The notes beneath the pieces were generated by a model. It made no database searches. It saw only the letters and a program-made list of their open reading frames with translations, and was not told where the DNA came from. This document shows positions 49,846 through 60,099 of a DNA stretch of 64,000 nt, one piece after another. Within the stretch, counting starts at the first letter, position 1; every line of letters starts with the position of its first letter. Both the position numbers and the translations under genes were made by a program. This stretch comes from Citrobacter sp. JGM124 (GTDB lineage Bacteria; Pseudomonadota; Gammaproteobacteria; Enterobacterales; Enterobacteriaceae), in the NCBI RefSeq assembly GCF_018257795.1, contig NZ_JAERJD010000007.1, positions 124,001 through 188,000 of the forward strand, in the 5' to 3' direction.

Positions 49846-50155
49846 ACGGTCTCCGGCAGGCAATGCTGCGTTTCCAGGGGTAAATTGATTAAACCAACAA
49901 GGGTAGCGCTTGCTGATATAGGAATTATTGCCTCTTATAAGGAGCGATATTGTAAAACCAAAACCGAATTCGCTCGGCGTTTAGCCATCTAAACGGCTTT
50001 ATTCATTCATCATAACACCCTGAAAAAATGAATTGAAGGGTAAAAATACAAGTAGTAAAAAAGGCAGCAGCATTCCTGGGAAAACCCCGATAACATCGTG
50101 TTATAGTTTTAATAACATTCAGATACCCCAGTATTCTCTGTAAGGTCGTTATACC
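49846..50155. other. mtnC/mtnE divergent region where mtnB would be expected
   Basis: 310 bases, AT-rich, too short for mtnB (about 200 codons). A 30-codon open stretch on the minus strand ends in TGA overlapping the mtnC ATG (ATGA) and finishes [11 protein letters not shown]. It may be the tail of a lost upstream gene or chance. A MetJ-like operator lies at 49975-49998. Confidence 0.55.
49975..49998. promoter_or_regulatory. MetJ operator candidate between mtnC and mtnE
   Basis: Three abutting 8-bp units compared with AGACGTCT: CGGCGTTT (5/8), AGCCATCT (6/8) and AAACGGCT (6/8). It is weaker than the mtnK/mtnA site but in the same tandem register and in the matching divergent position. Confidence 0.62.
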
Positions 50156-51316
50156 ATGAGTCAATCATCGTTCATTCCTGAGAGTAAATTACCGGCGCTC
50201 GGAACTACTATATTTACCCAAATGAGCCTGCTGGCCCAGCAGTACAAAGCAATTAACCTTTCCCAGGGCTTTCCTGATTTCGATGGTCCGGAATACCTGC
50301 AACAACGGCTGGCTTACCATGTTGGCCAGGGAGCAAACCAGTATGCCCCCATGACTGGCGTGCAACCCTTGCGTGACGCCATTGCCGAAAAAACCGCCGC
50401 ACTGTATCAGTATCTGCCCGATGCAAATACTGAAATCACCGTCACTGCCGGGGCAACTGAAGCCCTGTATGCCGCCATTACCGCCTTGGTTCGTCCGGGT
50501 GATGAAGTTATCTGTTTTGACCCGAGTTATGACAGCTATGCCCCTGCGGTTGCCCTGTCCGGTGGAGTGATGAAACGCATCACTCTGCAGCCACCATTTT
50601 TTCGTGTTGACTGGCAAACCTTTGCGGACCACATAACCCCGCGCACCCGGATGGTGATTGTTAATACCCCCCATAACCCTTCAGCAACCGTATGGCAGAA
50701 AAGTGACTTTGACGCCCTGTGGCGGGCCATTAGTGAAAAAGAGATCTATGTCCTGAGTGATGAAGTGTATGAGCATATCTGTTTTGATCAACAAGGGCAT
50801 GCCAGTGTCCTCGCCCATCCACAGCTTCGTGAACGGGCGATTGCGGTCTCCTCTTTTGGTAAAACATTTCATATGACGGGCTGGAAAGTGGGCTACTGTG
50901 TTGCCCCGGCGCCCCTCAGTGCAGAGTTACGCAAAGTTCATCAATACCTGACATTTTCAGTGAATACGCCAGCACAACTGGCGATAGCCGACATGTTGCG
51001 TGAACACCCAGCCCATTATCATGACTTGCCGGCATTCTATCGTGCCCGTCGGGATCGTTTTACTGGCGCGCTGGCTGACAGCCGTTTAAAAATACTGCCG
51101 TGTGAAGGGACTTATTTCCTGCTGGCAGACTACAGTGCTGTTTCTGACCTGGATGATGTGAGTTTCTGCCAGTGGTTAACCAAAGAGGTGGGCGTCGCGG
51201 CAATACCATTATCGGTATTTTGTGAAGACGAATTCCCACATAAACTGATTCGTTTATGTTTTGCTAAACAAGAAACCACACTGGATGCCGCAGCGGAAAG
51301 GCTCTGCAGGCTCTAA
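50156..51316 (+). CDS. mtnE: Methionine/KMTB aminotransferase MtnE (YbdL)
   Basis: 386 aa fold-type I PLP aminotransferase, the same length as E. coli YbdL. The PLP-lysine is K236 in SSFGKTFHMTGWKVGY. NTPHNPSATVW and DEVYEHICFD are typical. It transaminates 2-oxo-4-methylthiobutanoate to methionine, the last salvage step. Divergent from mtnC and convergent with hda. Confidence 0.95.
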   Translation: MSQSSFIPESKLPALGTTIFTQMSLLAQQYKAINLSQGFPDFDGPEYLQQRLAYHVGQGANQYAPMTGVQPLRDAIAEKTAALYQYLPDANTEITVTAGATEALYAAITALVRPGDEVICFDPSYDSYAPAVALSGGVMKRITLQPPFFRVDWQTFADHITPRTRMVIVNTPHNPSATVWQKSDFDALWRAISEKEIYVLSDEVYEHICFDQQGHASVLAHPQLRERAIAVSSFGKTFHMTGWKVGYCVAPAPLSAELRKVHQYLTFSVNTPAQLAIADMLREHPAHYHDLPAFYRARRDRFTGALADSRLKILPCEGTYFLLADYSAVSDLDDVSFCQWLTKEVGVAAIPLSVFCEDEFPHKLIRLCFAKQETTLDAAAERLCRL

Positions 51317-51347
51317 TTTCAAACGCTCCCAGCTACTGGCTGGGATG

Positions 51348-52064
51348 TCAGAGCCCGAGGATATCTTTTACAAACGGAATAGTGAGTTTTCGCTGGGCAG
51401 TGATTGAGGCATGGTCAAGCTGATTTAAGGTCATAAACAGGGTTCGCATTTCCCTGTCCAGACGTTTAAGCAGAAACCGGCCCACATCTTCTGGTAACTC
51501 AAACCCACGCAGTTTAGCCCGGGCCTGCAAGGCCTGGAGCTTATCATTGTCTGAGAGTGGCTGTAACTTGTAGATTTGCCCCCAATCGAGGCGTGAAGCA
51601 AGATCAGGCAATTGCACGTTAAGCTGGCGGGGGGGGCGATCACCCGTTATCAACAGGCGAGTGTTTCCTGATTCAAGAATACGGTTGTAAAGATTAAATA
51701 TAGCCATTTCCCAGGGTTCATCCCCGGCGATACATTCAATATTATCGATACATACCAGGGAGAGCTGTTCCATTCCGTCGAGCACTTCCGGGACAAACCA
51801 CGTTCGTTTATCCAGTGGCACATAGCCCACGGCGTCCCCCCGTTGCGAAAGCTCCGCACAAGCAGCGTGCAGTAGGTGACTACGGCCGGCCCCTTCCCGG
51901 GACCAAAAATAGATATACCCACTGTGATCCTGGCGAAGCACCGCGTGGAGTGCAGCGAGTAAAGACGAGTTATCTCCCGGCCAGAAACTGGCAAAGGTTT
52001 CATCATCGGGCAAATAAAGTGGCAGTGAAAGCTGTGCCGGCGTATTCAGAAGTACCTCAACCAT
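51348..52064 (-). CDS. hda: DnaA inactivator Hda
   Basis: 238 aa AAA+ protein homologous to the DnaA ATPase domain. Clamp-binding motif QLSLPL lies near the N-terminus, Walker [11 protein letters not shown], Walker B LVCIDNIE and sensor [10 protein letters not shown]. With the DNA-loaded beta clamp it stimulates DnaA-ATP hydrolysis (RIDA). The start [14 protein letters not shown] is taken; translation from the internal CTG (LNTPAQ) has been proposed for E. coli. Upstream of it lies uraA on the same strand, as in E. coli. Confidence 0.96.
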   Translation of the reverse strand: MVEVLLNTPAQLSLPLYLPDDETFASFWPGDNSSLLAALHAVLRQDHSGYIYFWSREGAGRSHLLHAACAELSQRGDAVGYVPLDKRTWFVPEVLDGMEQLSLVCIDNIECIAGDEPWEMAIFNLYNRILESGNTRLLITGDRPPRQLNVQLPDLASRLDWGQIYKLQPLSDNDKLQALQARAKLRGFELPEDVGRFLLKRLDREMRTLFMTLNQLDHASITAQRKLTIPFVKDILGL

Positions 52065-52211
52065 AACAGGCAGAAAATCGATCGCAGTCTATCATAGAAT
52101 CCCCAAGTTTTAGAACCAGACAACAACATAGAGTGCATATTCTGCTTTTCAATGCCTGGATCTTGTACCGCTCTTCAACAGTACCGGGGAATTTAGCAAT
52201 AAGTGCAAATA

Positions 52212-52241
52212 GATAAGGCCTGCAACAACGCAGGCCTTATC
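52212..52241 (-). terminator. uraA terminator hairpin
   Basis: Perfect 12-bp stem GATAAGGCCTGC / GCAGGCCTTATC with a 6-base loop, 38 bases after the uraA stop. It is followed on the minus strand by TATTTGC. Confidence 0.78.
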
Positions 52242-52279
52242 ACGAAAAATACTGACAATAAGAACGTCAGAGCAGAGCG

Positions 52280-53566
52280 TTACAAAGGGGTATCACTGTC
52301 ATGAGCGTCAAGCACCTCTTCTTCCGGGCAGACAAAGCTAATGACGTGAAACAACAGGCTGAGTAAAACGCCCACAATGGTTGCCAGCGCCATGCCTTTC
52401 AATTCTGCGGCCCCAATATTCACTTTAGCGCCACTGACTCCAATAATCAGAATGATAGAGGTCAGGATCAAGTTTTTAGCTTTGCTAAAATCGACTTTGG
52501 ACTCAATAAGCACCCGAATACCTGATGCACCAATAACCCCGTACAGAAGTAAAGAAACACCGCCCATCACCGGTACAGGAATAACCTGAATGGCCGCCGC
52601 CAGTTTACCCACGCAAGAGAGCAAAATAGCAAAAATAGCCGCGCCCCCAATAACCCAAGTGGAATAAACACGAGTGATCGCCATTACCCCAATATTTTCA
52701 CCGTAAGTGGTATTGGGTGTGGAGCCAAAGAAACCGGAGAAGATAGTCGATACCCCGTTAGCAAACATCGAACGATGCAGTCCAGGGTCACGCAGCAAGT
52801 CTTTCTTAACGATGTTTGCCGTCACAACCAAGTGCCCTATATGTTCAGCAATCACCACCAGTGCGGCGGGTAAGATAGTGAAAATAGCAAACCATTCAAA
52901 GCGGGGTGTATAAAAGGTAGGTAAAGCAAACCAGTGAGCTTCACGGATCGCGGTTGTATCAACAATCCCCATACCGAATGACAGTGCGTAGCCCACCAGA
53001 ACACCGATAAGAATCGGAATAATAGCCATAAAACCACGGAAGAGTACCGACCCCAGCACAGTGACCCCGAGGGTCACCAACGAAACCAGGATCGTGGTAC
53101 CGTCCGCTTTGGTACCATCCGCTGGCAATAAACCGGCCATATTGGCTGCCACACCCGCCAGTTCCAGGCCGATAACCGCAACAATGGCTCCCATTGCCGC
53201 GGGCGGAAACATCACCGTCAGCCAGCCGGTTCCCGCTTTTTTCACTATCAGGGAAACCACGCAGAACAGCACGCCACACATAATAAAGCCCCCTAAGGCG
53301 ACTTCATAACCCAGTGGTAGTAGCAGTAACACTGGGGAAATAAAGGCAAAGCTTGATCCCAAATAAGCGGGGATTTTACCCTTACAGATAAACAGGTATA
53401 GCAAAGTACCGATACCGTTAAACAGCAGCACTGTCGCCGGATTTATGTGAAAGAGAATGGGAACCAGAACGGTGGCCCCAAACATCGCAAACAGATGCTG
53501 AAGACTCAACGGAATCGTTTGCAGCAATGGTGGTCGTTCACTTACCCCGATAGCGCGGCGGGCCAT
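52280..53566 (-). CDS. uraA: Uracil:H+ symporter UraA
   Basis: 428 aa NCS2/UraA-family transporter with about fourteen membrane segments. The start MARRAIGVSERPPLLQTIPLSLQH aligns with E. coli UraA; an ATG 18 bases further upstream is possible. Substrate residues lie in LVVIAEHIGH and FGSTPNTTYGEN. It works with Upp, which traps uracil as UMP. Second gene of upp-uraA. Confidence 0.96.
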   Translation of the reverse strand: MARRAIGVSERPPLLQTIPLSLQHLFAMFGATVLVPILFHINPATVLLFNGIGTLLYLFICKGKIPAYLGSSFAFISPVLLLLPLGYEVALGGFIMCGVLFCVVSLIVKKAGTGWLTVMFPPAAMGAIVAVIGLELAGVAANMAGLLPADGTKADGTTILVSLVTLGVTVLGSVLFRGFMAIIPILIGVLVGYALSFGMGIVDTTAIREAHWFALPTFYTPRFEWFAIFTILPAALVVIAEHIGHLVVTANIVKKDLLRDPGLHRSMFANGVSTIFSGFFGSTPNTTYGENIGVMAITRVYSTWVIGGAAIFAILLSCVGKLAAAIQVIPVPVMGGVSLLLYGVIGASGIRVLIESKVDFSKAKNLILTSIILIIGVSGAKVNIGAAELKGMALATIVGVLLSLLFHVISFVCPEEEVLDAHDSDTPL

Positions 53567-53611
53567 GATTATTTCCTCTGACAATGGTGATAACGGTGGG
53601 TGTTGTTATAA

Positions 53612-53644
53612 AAATCAAAAAAAAGCCGACTTCTCAGTCGGCTT
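53612..53644 (-). terminator. Intercistronic terminator between upp and uraA
   Basis: On the minus strand, an 8-bp stem AAGCCGAC / GTCGGCTT with a 6-base loop is followed by eight T and then GATTTTT. It begins 7 bases after the upp stop, so uraA is probably expressed at lower level by read-through. Confidence 0.88.
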
Positions 53645-53650
53645 ATTAAA

Positions 53651-54277
53651 CTATTTAGTACCAAATATTTTGTCGCCTGCATCACCGAGGCCAGGAATAA
53701 TGTATCCGTGTTCGTTTAATCCCTGATCAATAGATGCGGTATAAAGCTCAACATCCGGGTGTGCTTTTTCCAGCGCTGCAATACCTTCTGGTGCCGCAAC
53801 CAGTACCAGTACTTTAATACTGGTACAACCGGCATTTTTCAGTAGATCAATGGTGGCAATCATGGAGCCACCGGTCGCAAGCATGGGATCAACCACCAGG
53901 GCCATGCGCTCTTCTATATTAGAAACCAGCTTCTGGAAATAGGGAACAGGCTCCAGAGTTTCTTCATTACGGTAAATGCCCACCACACTGATACGTGCAC
54001 TAGGCACATTTTCCAGTACACCTTCCATCATGCCAAGACCCGCACGCAGAATAGGCACGACGGTAATTTTTTTACCTTTAATTTGCTCTATCTCGACCGG
54101 GCCGTTCCAGCCATCAATCGTCACAGTTTCTGTTTCCAGTCCTGCAGTGGCTTCGTAAGTCAGCAAACTGCCAACTTCTGAGGCGAGTTCACGAAAGCGC
54201 TTAGTACTAATGTCATTCTCACGCATCAGGCCTAATTTATGTTTGACGAGCGGGTGTTTCACTTCCACGATCTTCAT
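53651..54277 (-). CDS. upp: Uracil phosphoribosyltransferase Upp
   Basis: 208 aa, standard length. Uracil + PRPP give UMP. The PRPP loop [20 protein letters not shown] and the uracil-binding C-terminal [18 protein letters not shown] are clear. First gene of upp-uraA, divergent from purM. GGGGGAGAAAG RBS. Confidence 0.97.
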   Translation of the reverse strand: MKIVEVKHPLVKHKLGLMRENDISTKRFRELASEVGSLLTYEATAGLETETVTIDGWNGPVEIEQIKGKKITVVPILRAGLGMMEGVLENVPSARISVVGIYRNEETLEPVPYFQKLVSNIEERMALVVDPMLATGGSMIATIDLLKNAGCTSIKVLVLVAAPEGIAALEKAHPDVELYTASIDQGLNEHGYIIPGLGDAGDKIFGTK

Positions 54278-54308
54278 ACTCTTTCTCCCCCGAGATAGTG
54301 ACTGGCAT

Positions 54309-54329
54309 AAAAAAAATCGCCGGATTATA
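54309..54329 (-). promoter_or_regulatory. upp promoter with UTP-sensing T-tract
   Basis: On the minus strand, -10 TATAAT (54324-54329) is followed six bases later by GA and eight T (54309-54316). E. coli upp has the same arrangement (GATTTTTTTT), where high UTP causes non-productive reiterative transcription. The same control is inferred here. Confidence 0.82.
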
Positions 54330-54400
54330 CCGCTTTTTTACGCTTGTGCTATAGGTATTGCACAAGCTTATAAGAATTCATACTGAATAACAGTGCTTGA

Positions 54401-55536
<1,136 letters not shown>

Positions 55537-55537
<1 letters not shown>

Positions 55538-56175
55538 TGAAAAACATTGTGGTGCTGGTATCGGGTAGTGGCTCTAATTTACAGGCAATGATTGATGCTT
55601 GTGAACAACAAAAGATTAACGGCACCATTAATGCAGTCTTCAGCAATAAGGCCGATGCATTCGGCCTTGATCGTGCCAGGGAAGCCGGAATTCCGGCATT
55701 CTCTCTCCTGCCCCATGACTTCAGTAGTCGTGAAGCATTCGATGCACAGTTGATCCAAGAGATCGACGCCTGGAAACCTGATTTAGTGGTACTGGCGGGC
55801 TATATGCGAATTTTAAGCCCGCTGTTCGTGAACCATTATGCTGGCCGGCTGCTAAATATTCACCCGTCACTGCTACCCAAATACCCTGGTTTGCATACCC
55901 ATCGCCAGGTTCTGGAAAACGGTGACTCGGAACATGGGACCACAGTGCATTTTGTCACTGAAGAGCTGGACGGTGGGCCGATTATTTTACAAGCCAAAAT
56001 CCCGGTATTCCCGGAAGATGACGAGCGCGATATTATCGGGCGTATCCAGCATCAGGAACATGCGATTTATCCACTGGTGGTGAGCTGGTTTATCGAAGGG
56101 CGTTTGACAATGCAAGGTAACACGGCCTGGCTCGATAATGTTCAGTTACCAGCCCAGGGATATGCTGCCGACTAG
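55537..56175 (+). CDS. purN: Phosphoribosylglycinamide formyltransferase PurN
   Basis: 212 aa GAR transformylase using 10-formyl-tetrahydrofolate. Catalytic Asn/His in LLNIHPSLLPKYPG and Asp in VTEELDGGPII. The N-terminal VLVSGSGSNLQAMIDA binds phosphoribosyl substrate. Co-transcribed with purM. Confidence 0.97.
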
Positions 56176-56427
56176 ATGGTGCCCGCTGTCGGTTATTTCC
56201 TTAAGGTAACAGACAGCATGATGGCGGCATGACGACATCATGCTTATTCACGTTTATGCCGCTAACTCTATCAAAAATCACTTTTTAATCTCCCTCTCAT
56301 ATTCTTGTCATGCATTTATAAGATACTTTTGTTATCTGGGTTGGACATTTTTTATGAAAGCTCGCCATAATAATACACGTGACAATGACAATAATTGCCA
56401 TGTCTGCGTAAGAGAATGTGAGGACAA

Positions 56428-58488
56428 ATGGGTCAGGATAAGTTGTATATCGAAAAAGAACTGAGCTGGTTAACCTTTAACGAGCGCGTTCTGCAGGAAG
56501 CGGCAGATAAAACCAATCCGCTTATTGAGCGCATGCGCTTTCTCGGCATCTATTCTAATAACCTGGACGAATTCTATAAAGTTCGCTTCGCCGAGTTAAA
56601 ACGACAGATCCTGATTAACGAGGAGCAAGGGTTATCCTCTAATCAACGCCATTTACTGAATAAAATTCAGACTCGCGTACTGAAAGCCGATCAGGAGTTT
56701 GATGGCCTGTACAATGATCTGCTGCTGGAGATGGCCCGTAACCAAATCTTTCTTATCAACGAGCGTCAGTTATCACCCAATCAGCAGAACTGGCTACGCA
56801 GCTTTTTCAAACATCAATTACGCCCCCACATAACCCCGATTTTGGTCAACCGCGATACGGATTTGGTACAGTTTCTGAAGGATGACTACACCTATCTGGC
56901 GGTTGAAATTATGCGGGGTGAAAACATTCGTTATGCGTTGCTGGAAATTCCTTCAGACAAGGTTCCCCGGTTTGTTAATTTACCACCGGAAGCACCACGC
57001 AGACGCAAGCCAATGATTTTACTAGACAACATACTTCGTTACTGCCTGGATGATATCTTTAAAGGGTTCTTCGACTATGATGCGCTGAATGCCTATTCAA
57101 TGAAGATGACCCGTGATGCTGAATACGATCTAGTGACTGAAATGGAGTCCAGCTTGCTTGAGCTGATGTCTTCAAGCCTGAAACAGCGGTTAACCGCAGA
57201 ACCGGTGCGTTTTGTGTACCAACGGGACATGCCAAAAGCCCTGGTCGAAATGCTCTGCGAAAAACTGACCATTTCAAATTATGACTCGATCATTCCAGGT
57301 GGCCGTTATCATAATTTTAAAGATTTTATTGGCTTCCCTAATGTAGGCAAAGCGAATCTGGTCAACAAACCGCTGCCACGTTTACGCCATACTTGGTTTG
57401 ATCACTTCCGTAATGGGTTTGACGCCATTCGTGAACGGGATGTTTTACTCTATTATCCGTACCACACGTTTGAGCACGTCCTTGAACTTTTACGCCAGGC
57501 TTCGTTTGACCCTAACGTATTAGCCATTAAAATTAATATTTACCGGGTTGCCAAAGACTCCCGTATTATTGAGTCAATGATCCACGCAGCCCACAATGGG
57601 AAGAAAGTCACCGTCGTGGTGGAACTGCAGGCACGTTTTGACGAAGAGGCCAATATTCACTGGGCTAAACGTCTGACGGAAGCTGGGGTACATGTTATTT
57701 TCTCCGCACCGGGTCTGAAAATCCACGCTAAACTGTTTCTTATCTCACGTATGGAAGGTGACGATATTGTGCGTTATGCCCATATTGGTACCGGTAATTT
57801 CAATGAGAAAACAGCGCGTATTTACACCGATTACTCGTTACTGACAGCAGATTCACGCATCACGAATGAAGTACGCCGGGTCTTTAACTTTATTGAAAAC
57901 CCCTATCGCCCGGTGACCTTCGACCATTTGCTTGTTTCTCCGCAAAATTCGCGTCGTCTGCTTTATGATATGATCGACCGTGAAATTGTGAATGCACAGA
58001 GCGGGCAGCCTTCAGGGATTACCCTCAAGCTCAATAACCTGGTTGATAAAGGTTTGGTTGACAGACTTTATGCTGCTTCTGGCGCTGGAGTGAAAATCAA
58101 TCTTTTGATTCGCGGGATGTGCTCGCTGATCCCTGAACTCGCAGGTGTCAGTGATAATATTCGTGTTATTAGCATTGTTGACCGTTACCTTGAGCACGAC
58201 AGAGTCTATATTTTCGAGAACGGTGGGGATAAGAACGTCTTCCTTTCGTCTGCTGACTGGATGACGCGAAACATTGATTACCGTATAGAGGTCGCTGTCC
58301 CGATCCTTGATCCTCGACTGAAGCAGCAGATGCTGGATATTATAGATATTCTGTTTAGTGATACAGTGAAGGCACGGATCATCGATAAAGAACTCAGTAA
58401 TCGCTATGTACCGCGCGGTAACCGCCGTAAAGTTCGTTCTCAATTAGCGATTTACGATTACCTTAAATCTCTGGAACAACCTGAATAA
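56428..58488 (+). CDS. ppk: Polyphosphate kinase Ppk1
   Basis: 686 aa inner-membrane-associated enzyme polymerising the ATP gamma-phosphate into polyphosphate. N-domain ([15 protein letters not shown]), H-domain, and two PLD-like C-domains with the phosphorylated His in [11 protein letters not shown]. Separated from ppx by six bases, a ppk-ppx operon as in E. coli. GAGGA RBS. I found no clear Pho box in the 250-base upstream gap. Confidence 0.97.
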   Translation: MGQDKLYIEKELSWLTFNERVLQEAADKTNPLIERMRFLGIYSNNLDEFYKVRFAELKRQILINEEQGLSSNQRHLLNKIQTRVLKADQEFDGLYNDLLLEMARNQIFLINERQLSPNQQNWLRSFFKHQLRPHITPILVNRDTDLVQFLKDDYTYLAVEIMRGENIRYALLEIPSDKVPRFVNLPPEAPRRRKPMILLDNILRYCLDDIFKGFFDYDALNAYSMKMTRDAEYDLVTEMESSLLELMSSSLKQRLTAEPVRFVYQRDMPKALVEMLCEKLTISNYDSIIPGGRYHNFKDFIGFPNVGKANLVNKPLPRLRHTWFDHFRNGFDAIRERDVLLYYPYHTFEHVLELLRQASFDPNVLAIKINIYRVAKDSRIIESMIHAAHNGKKVTVVVELQARFDEEANIHWAKRLTEAGVHVIFSAPGLKIHAKLFLISRMEGDDIVRYAHIGTGNFNEKTARIYTDYSLLTADSRITNEVRRVFNFIENPYRPVTFDHLLVSPQNSRRLLYDMIDREIVNAQSGQPSGITLKLNNLVDKGLVDRLYAASGAGVKINLLIRGMCSLIPELAGVSDNIRVISIVDRYLEHDRVYIFENGGDKNVFLSSADWMTRNIDYRIEVAVPILDPRLKQQMLDIIDILFSDTVKARIIDKELSNRYVPRGNRRKVRSQLAIYDYLKSLEQPE

Positions 58489-58494
58489 CGCATT

Positions 58495-60033
58495 ATGCCG
58501 CTATCAAACCAAACTCCACGCCCGCAGGAATTCGCTGCGGTCGATCTCGGTTCCAACAGTTTCCATATGGTCATTGCCCGTGTGGTTGATGGAGCAATGC
58601 AAATTATTGGTCGCCTTAAACAGCGCGTCCACCTGGCTGATGGCCTGGGGCCCGATGGCCTTTTAGATGAAGAGGCTATGGAACGCGGGCTTGCTTGCCT
58701 GGCTCTTTTTGCTGAACGTCTGCAAGGATTCAACCCCGATAATGTCTGTATTGTGGGTACCCACTCATTACGTGAAGCAACGAACGCCGAGGTATTTCTA
58801 CGTCGTGCTGAAAAAGTCATCCCCTACCCCATTGAAATAATTCCCGGCAATGAAGAGGCACGCCTCATCTTTATGGGGGTTGAACACACCCAGCCTGAAC
58901 GTGGCCGTAAGCTCGTGATTGATATTGGTGGTGGATCGACTGAACTGGTGATCGGTGAAGATTTTGAACCCCTGCTTGTAGAAAGTCGTCGTATGGGCTG
59001 TGTCAGCTTTGCGCAGCAGTTCTTCCCACAAGGTAATATTAGCGAAGCCGGCTTTAAGCGTGCCCGGATGACGGCTGTACAGAAATTAGAGAACCTTGCC
59101 TGGCAGTTTCGTCTCAAAGGCTGGAAAGTGGCACTTGGCGCGTCTGGCACCATTAAAGCGGCCCATGAAATGTTGGTCGAAATGGGCGAAAAAGACGGCA
59201 TGATCACCGCCGAACGCCTGGATATGCTGCAGCGCGAAGTATTAAAGTTCAAAAATGTGTCAGCCCTGAGTCTGCCGGGGTTATCCGAAGAACGTAAATC
59301 AGTATTTGTTTCCGGTCTGGCTATTTTATGTGGCGTTTTTGATTCCCTGGCAATTCGCGAACTGCGTCTTTCCGATGGTGCGCTGCGGGAAGGCGTACTG
59401 TATGAAATGGAAGGTCGCTTTCGCCATCAGGATGTGCGGATCCGTACGGCACAAAGTCTGGCCGAACAGTACCATATTGACAGTGATCAGGCCAAACGCG
59501 TGCTGGAGACGGTTGAGCTACTGCATCAGCAGTGGGAAGCGCAGAATCCTAAGCTCGCTAATTTGCAGCTTACTGCACTACTAAAATGGGCCGCGATGCT
59601 TCACGAAGTGGGACTCAGCATTAACCATAGCGGTTTGCATCGTCATTCGGCCTATATCCTGCAGAATAGTAACCTGCCGGGATTCACTCAGGAACAGCAG
59701 TTGCTGATGGCAACCATGGTGCGTTTCCATCGCCGGGTCGTCAAGCTGGATGATTTACCCCGTCTGACGCTATTCAAAAAGAAGTATTTCCTGCCGCTGA
59801 TTCAGATTTTGCGCCTTGCTGTACTGCTGAATAATCAACGCCAGTCTACTACCACGCCACCGACGCTGACCCTGGTCACCAGTGATAATAGCTGGACTCT
59901 GCGTTTTCCTCATGACTGGTTTAGCCAAAACACACTGGTTCAGCTGGATTTGGAAAGAGAGCAACAGTACTGGGAAAACGTTGTTGACTGGAAACTCAAT
60001 ATTGAAGAAGCGCCACACATTATGGATTTTTGA
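58495..60033 (+). CDS. ppx: Exopolyphosphatase Ppx
   Basis: 512 aa. ASKHA-type N-terminal phosphatase domains ([32 protein letters not shown]) and a C-terminal HD-like helical domain ([21 protein letters not shown]). It processively hydrolyses polyphosphate and counterbalances Ppk. Last gene of the operon. Confidence 0.97.
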   Translation: MPLSNQTPRPQEFAAVDLGSNSFHMVIARVVDGAMQIIGRLKQRVHLADGLGPDGLLDEEAMERGLACLALFAERLQGFNPDNVCIVGTHSLREATNAEVFLRRAEKVIPYPIEIIPGNEEARLIFMGVEHTQPERGRKLVIDIGGGSTELVIGEDFEPLLVESRRMGCVSFAQQFFPQGNISEAGFKRARMTAVQKLENLAWQFRLKGWKVALGASGTIKAAHEMLVEMGEKDGMITAERLDMLQREVLKFKNVSALSLPGLSEERKSVFVSGLAILCGVFDSLAIRELRLSDGALREGVLYEMEGRFRHQDVRIRTAQSLAEQYHIDSDQAKRVLETVELLHQQWEAQNPKLANLQLTALLKWAAMLHEVGLSINHSGLHRHSAYILQNSNLPGFTQEQQLLMATMVRFHRRVVKLDDLPRLTLFKKKYFLPLIQILRLAVLLNNQRQSTTTPPTLTLVTSDNSWTLRFPHDWFSQNTLVQLDLEREQQYWENVVDWKLNIEEAPHIMDF

Positions 60034-60067
60034 TCAGCCTCTTGACGCTGGTTAGCCTTAACACTGG

Positions 60068-60099
60068 AAACCCACCCTAAGCTATAGCGGTGGGTTTTT
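60068..60099 (+). terminator. ppk-ppx terminator, overlapping the yfgF 3' end
   Basis: 9-bp stem AAACCCACC / GGTGGGTTT with a 12-base loop and a short T-tract. The right arm lies inside the last codons of the convergent yfgF gene, so the sequence serves both coding and termination. Confidence 0.75.

Noticed and set aside
49846..50155. A frameshifted mtnB hidden in the mtnC/mtnE gap
   Set aside because: 310 bases cannot hold a 200-codon gene, and none of the class II aldolase motifs (for example the HTHS metal site) appears in any frame.
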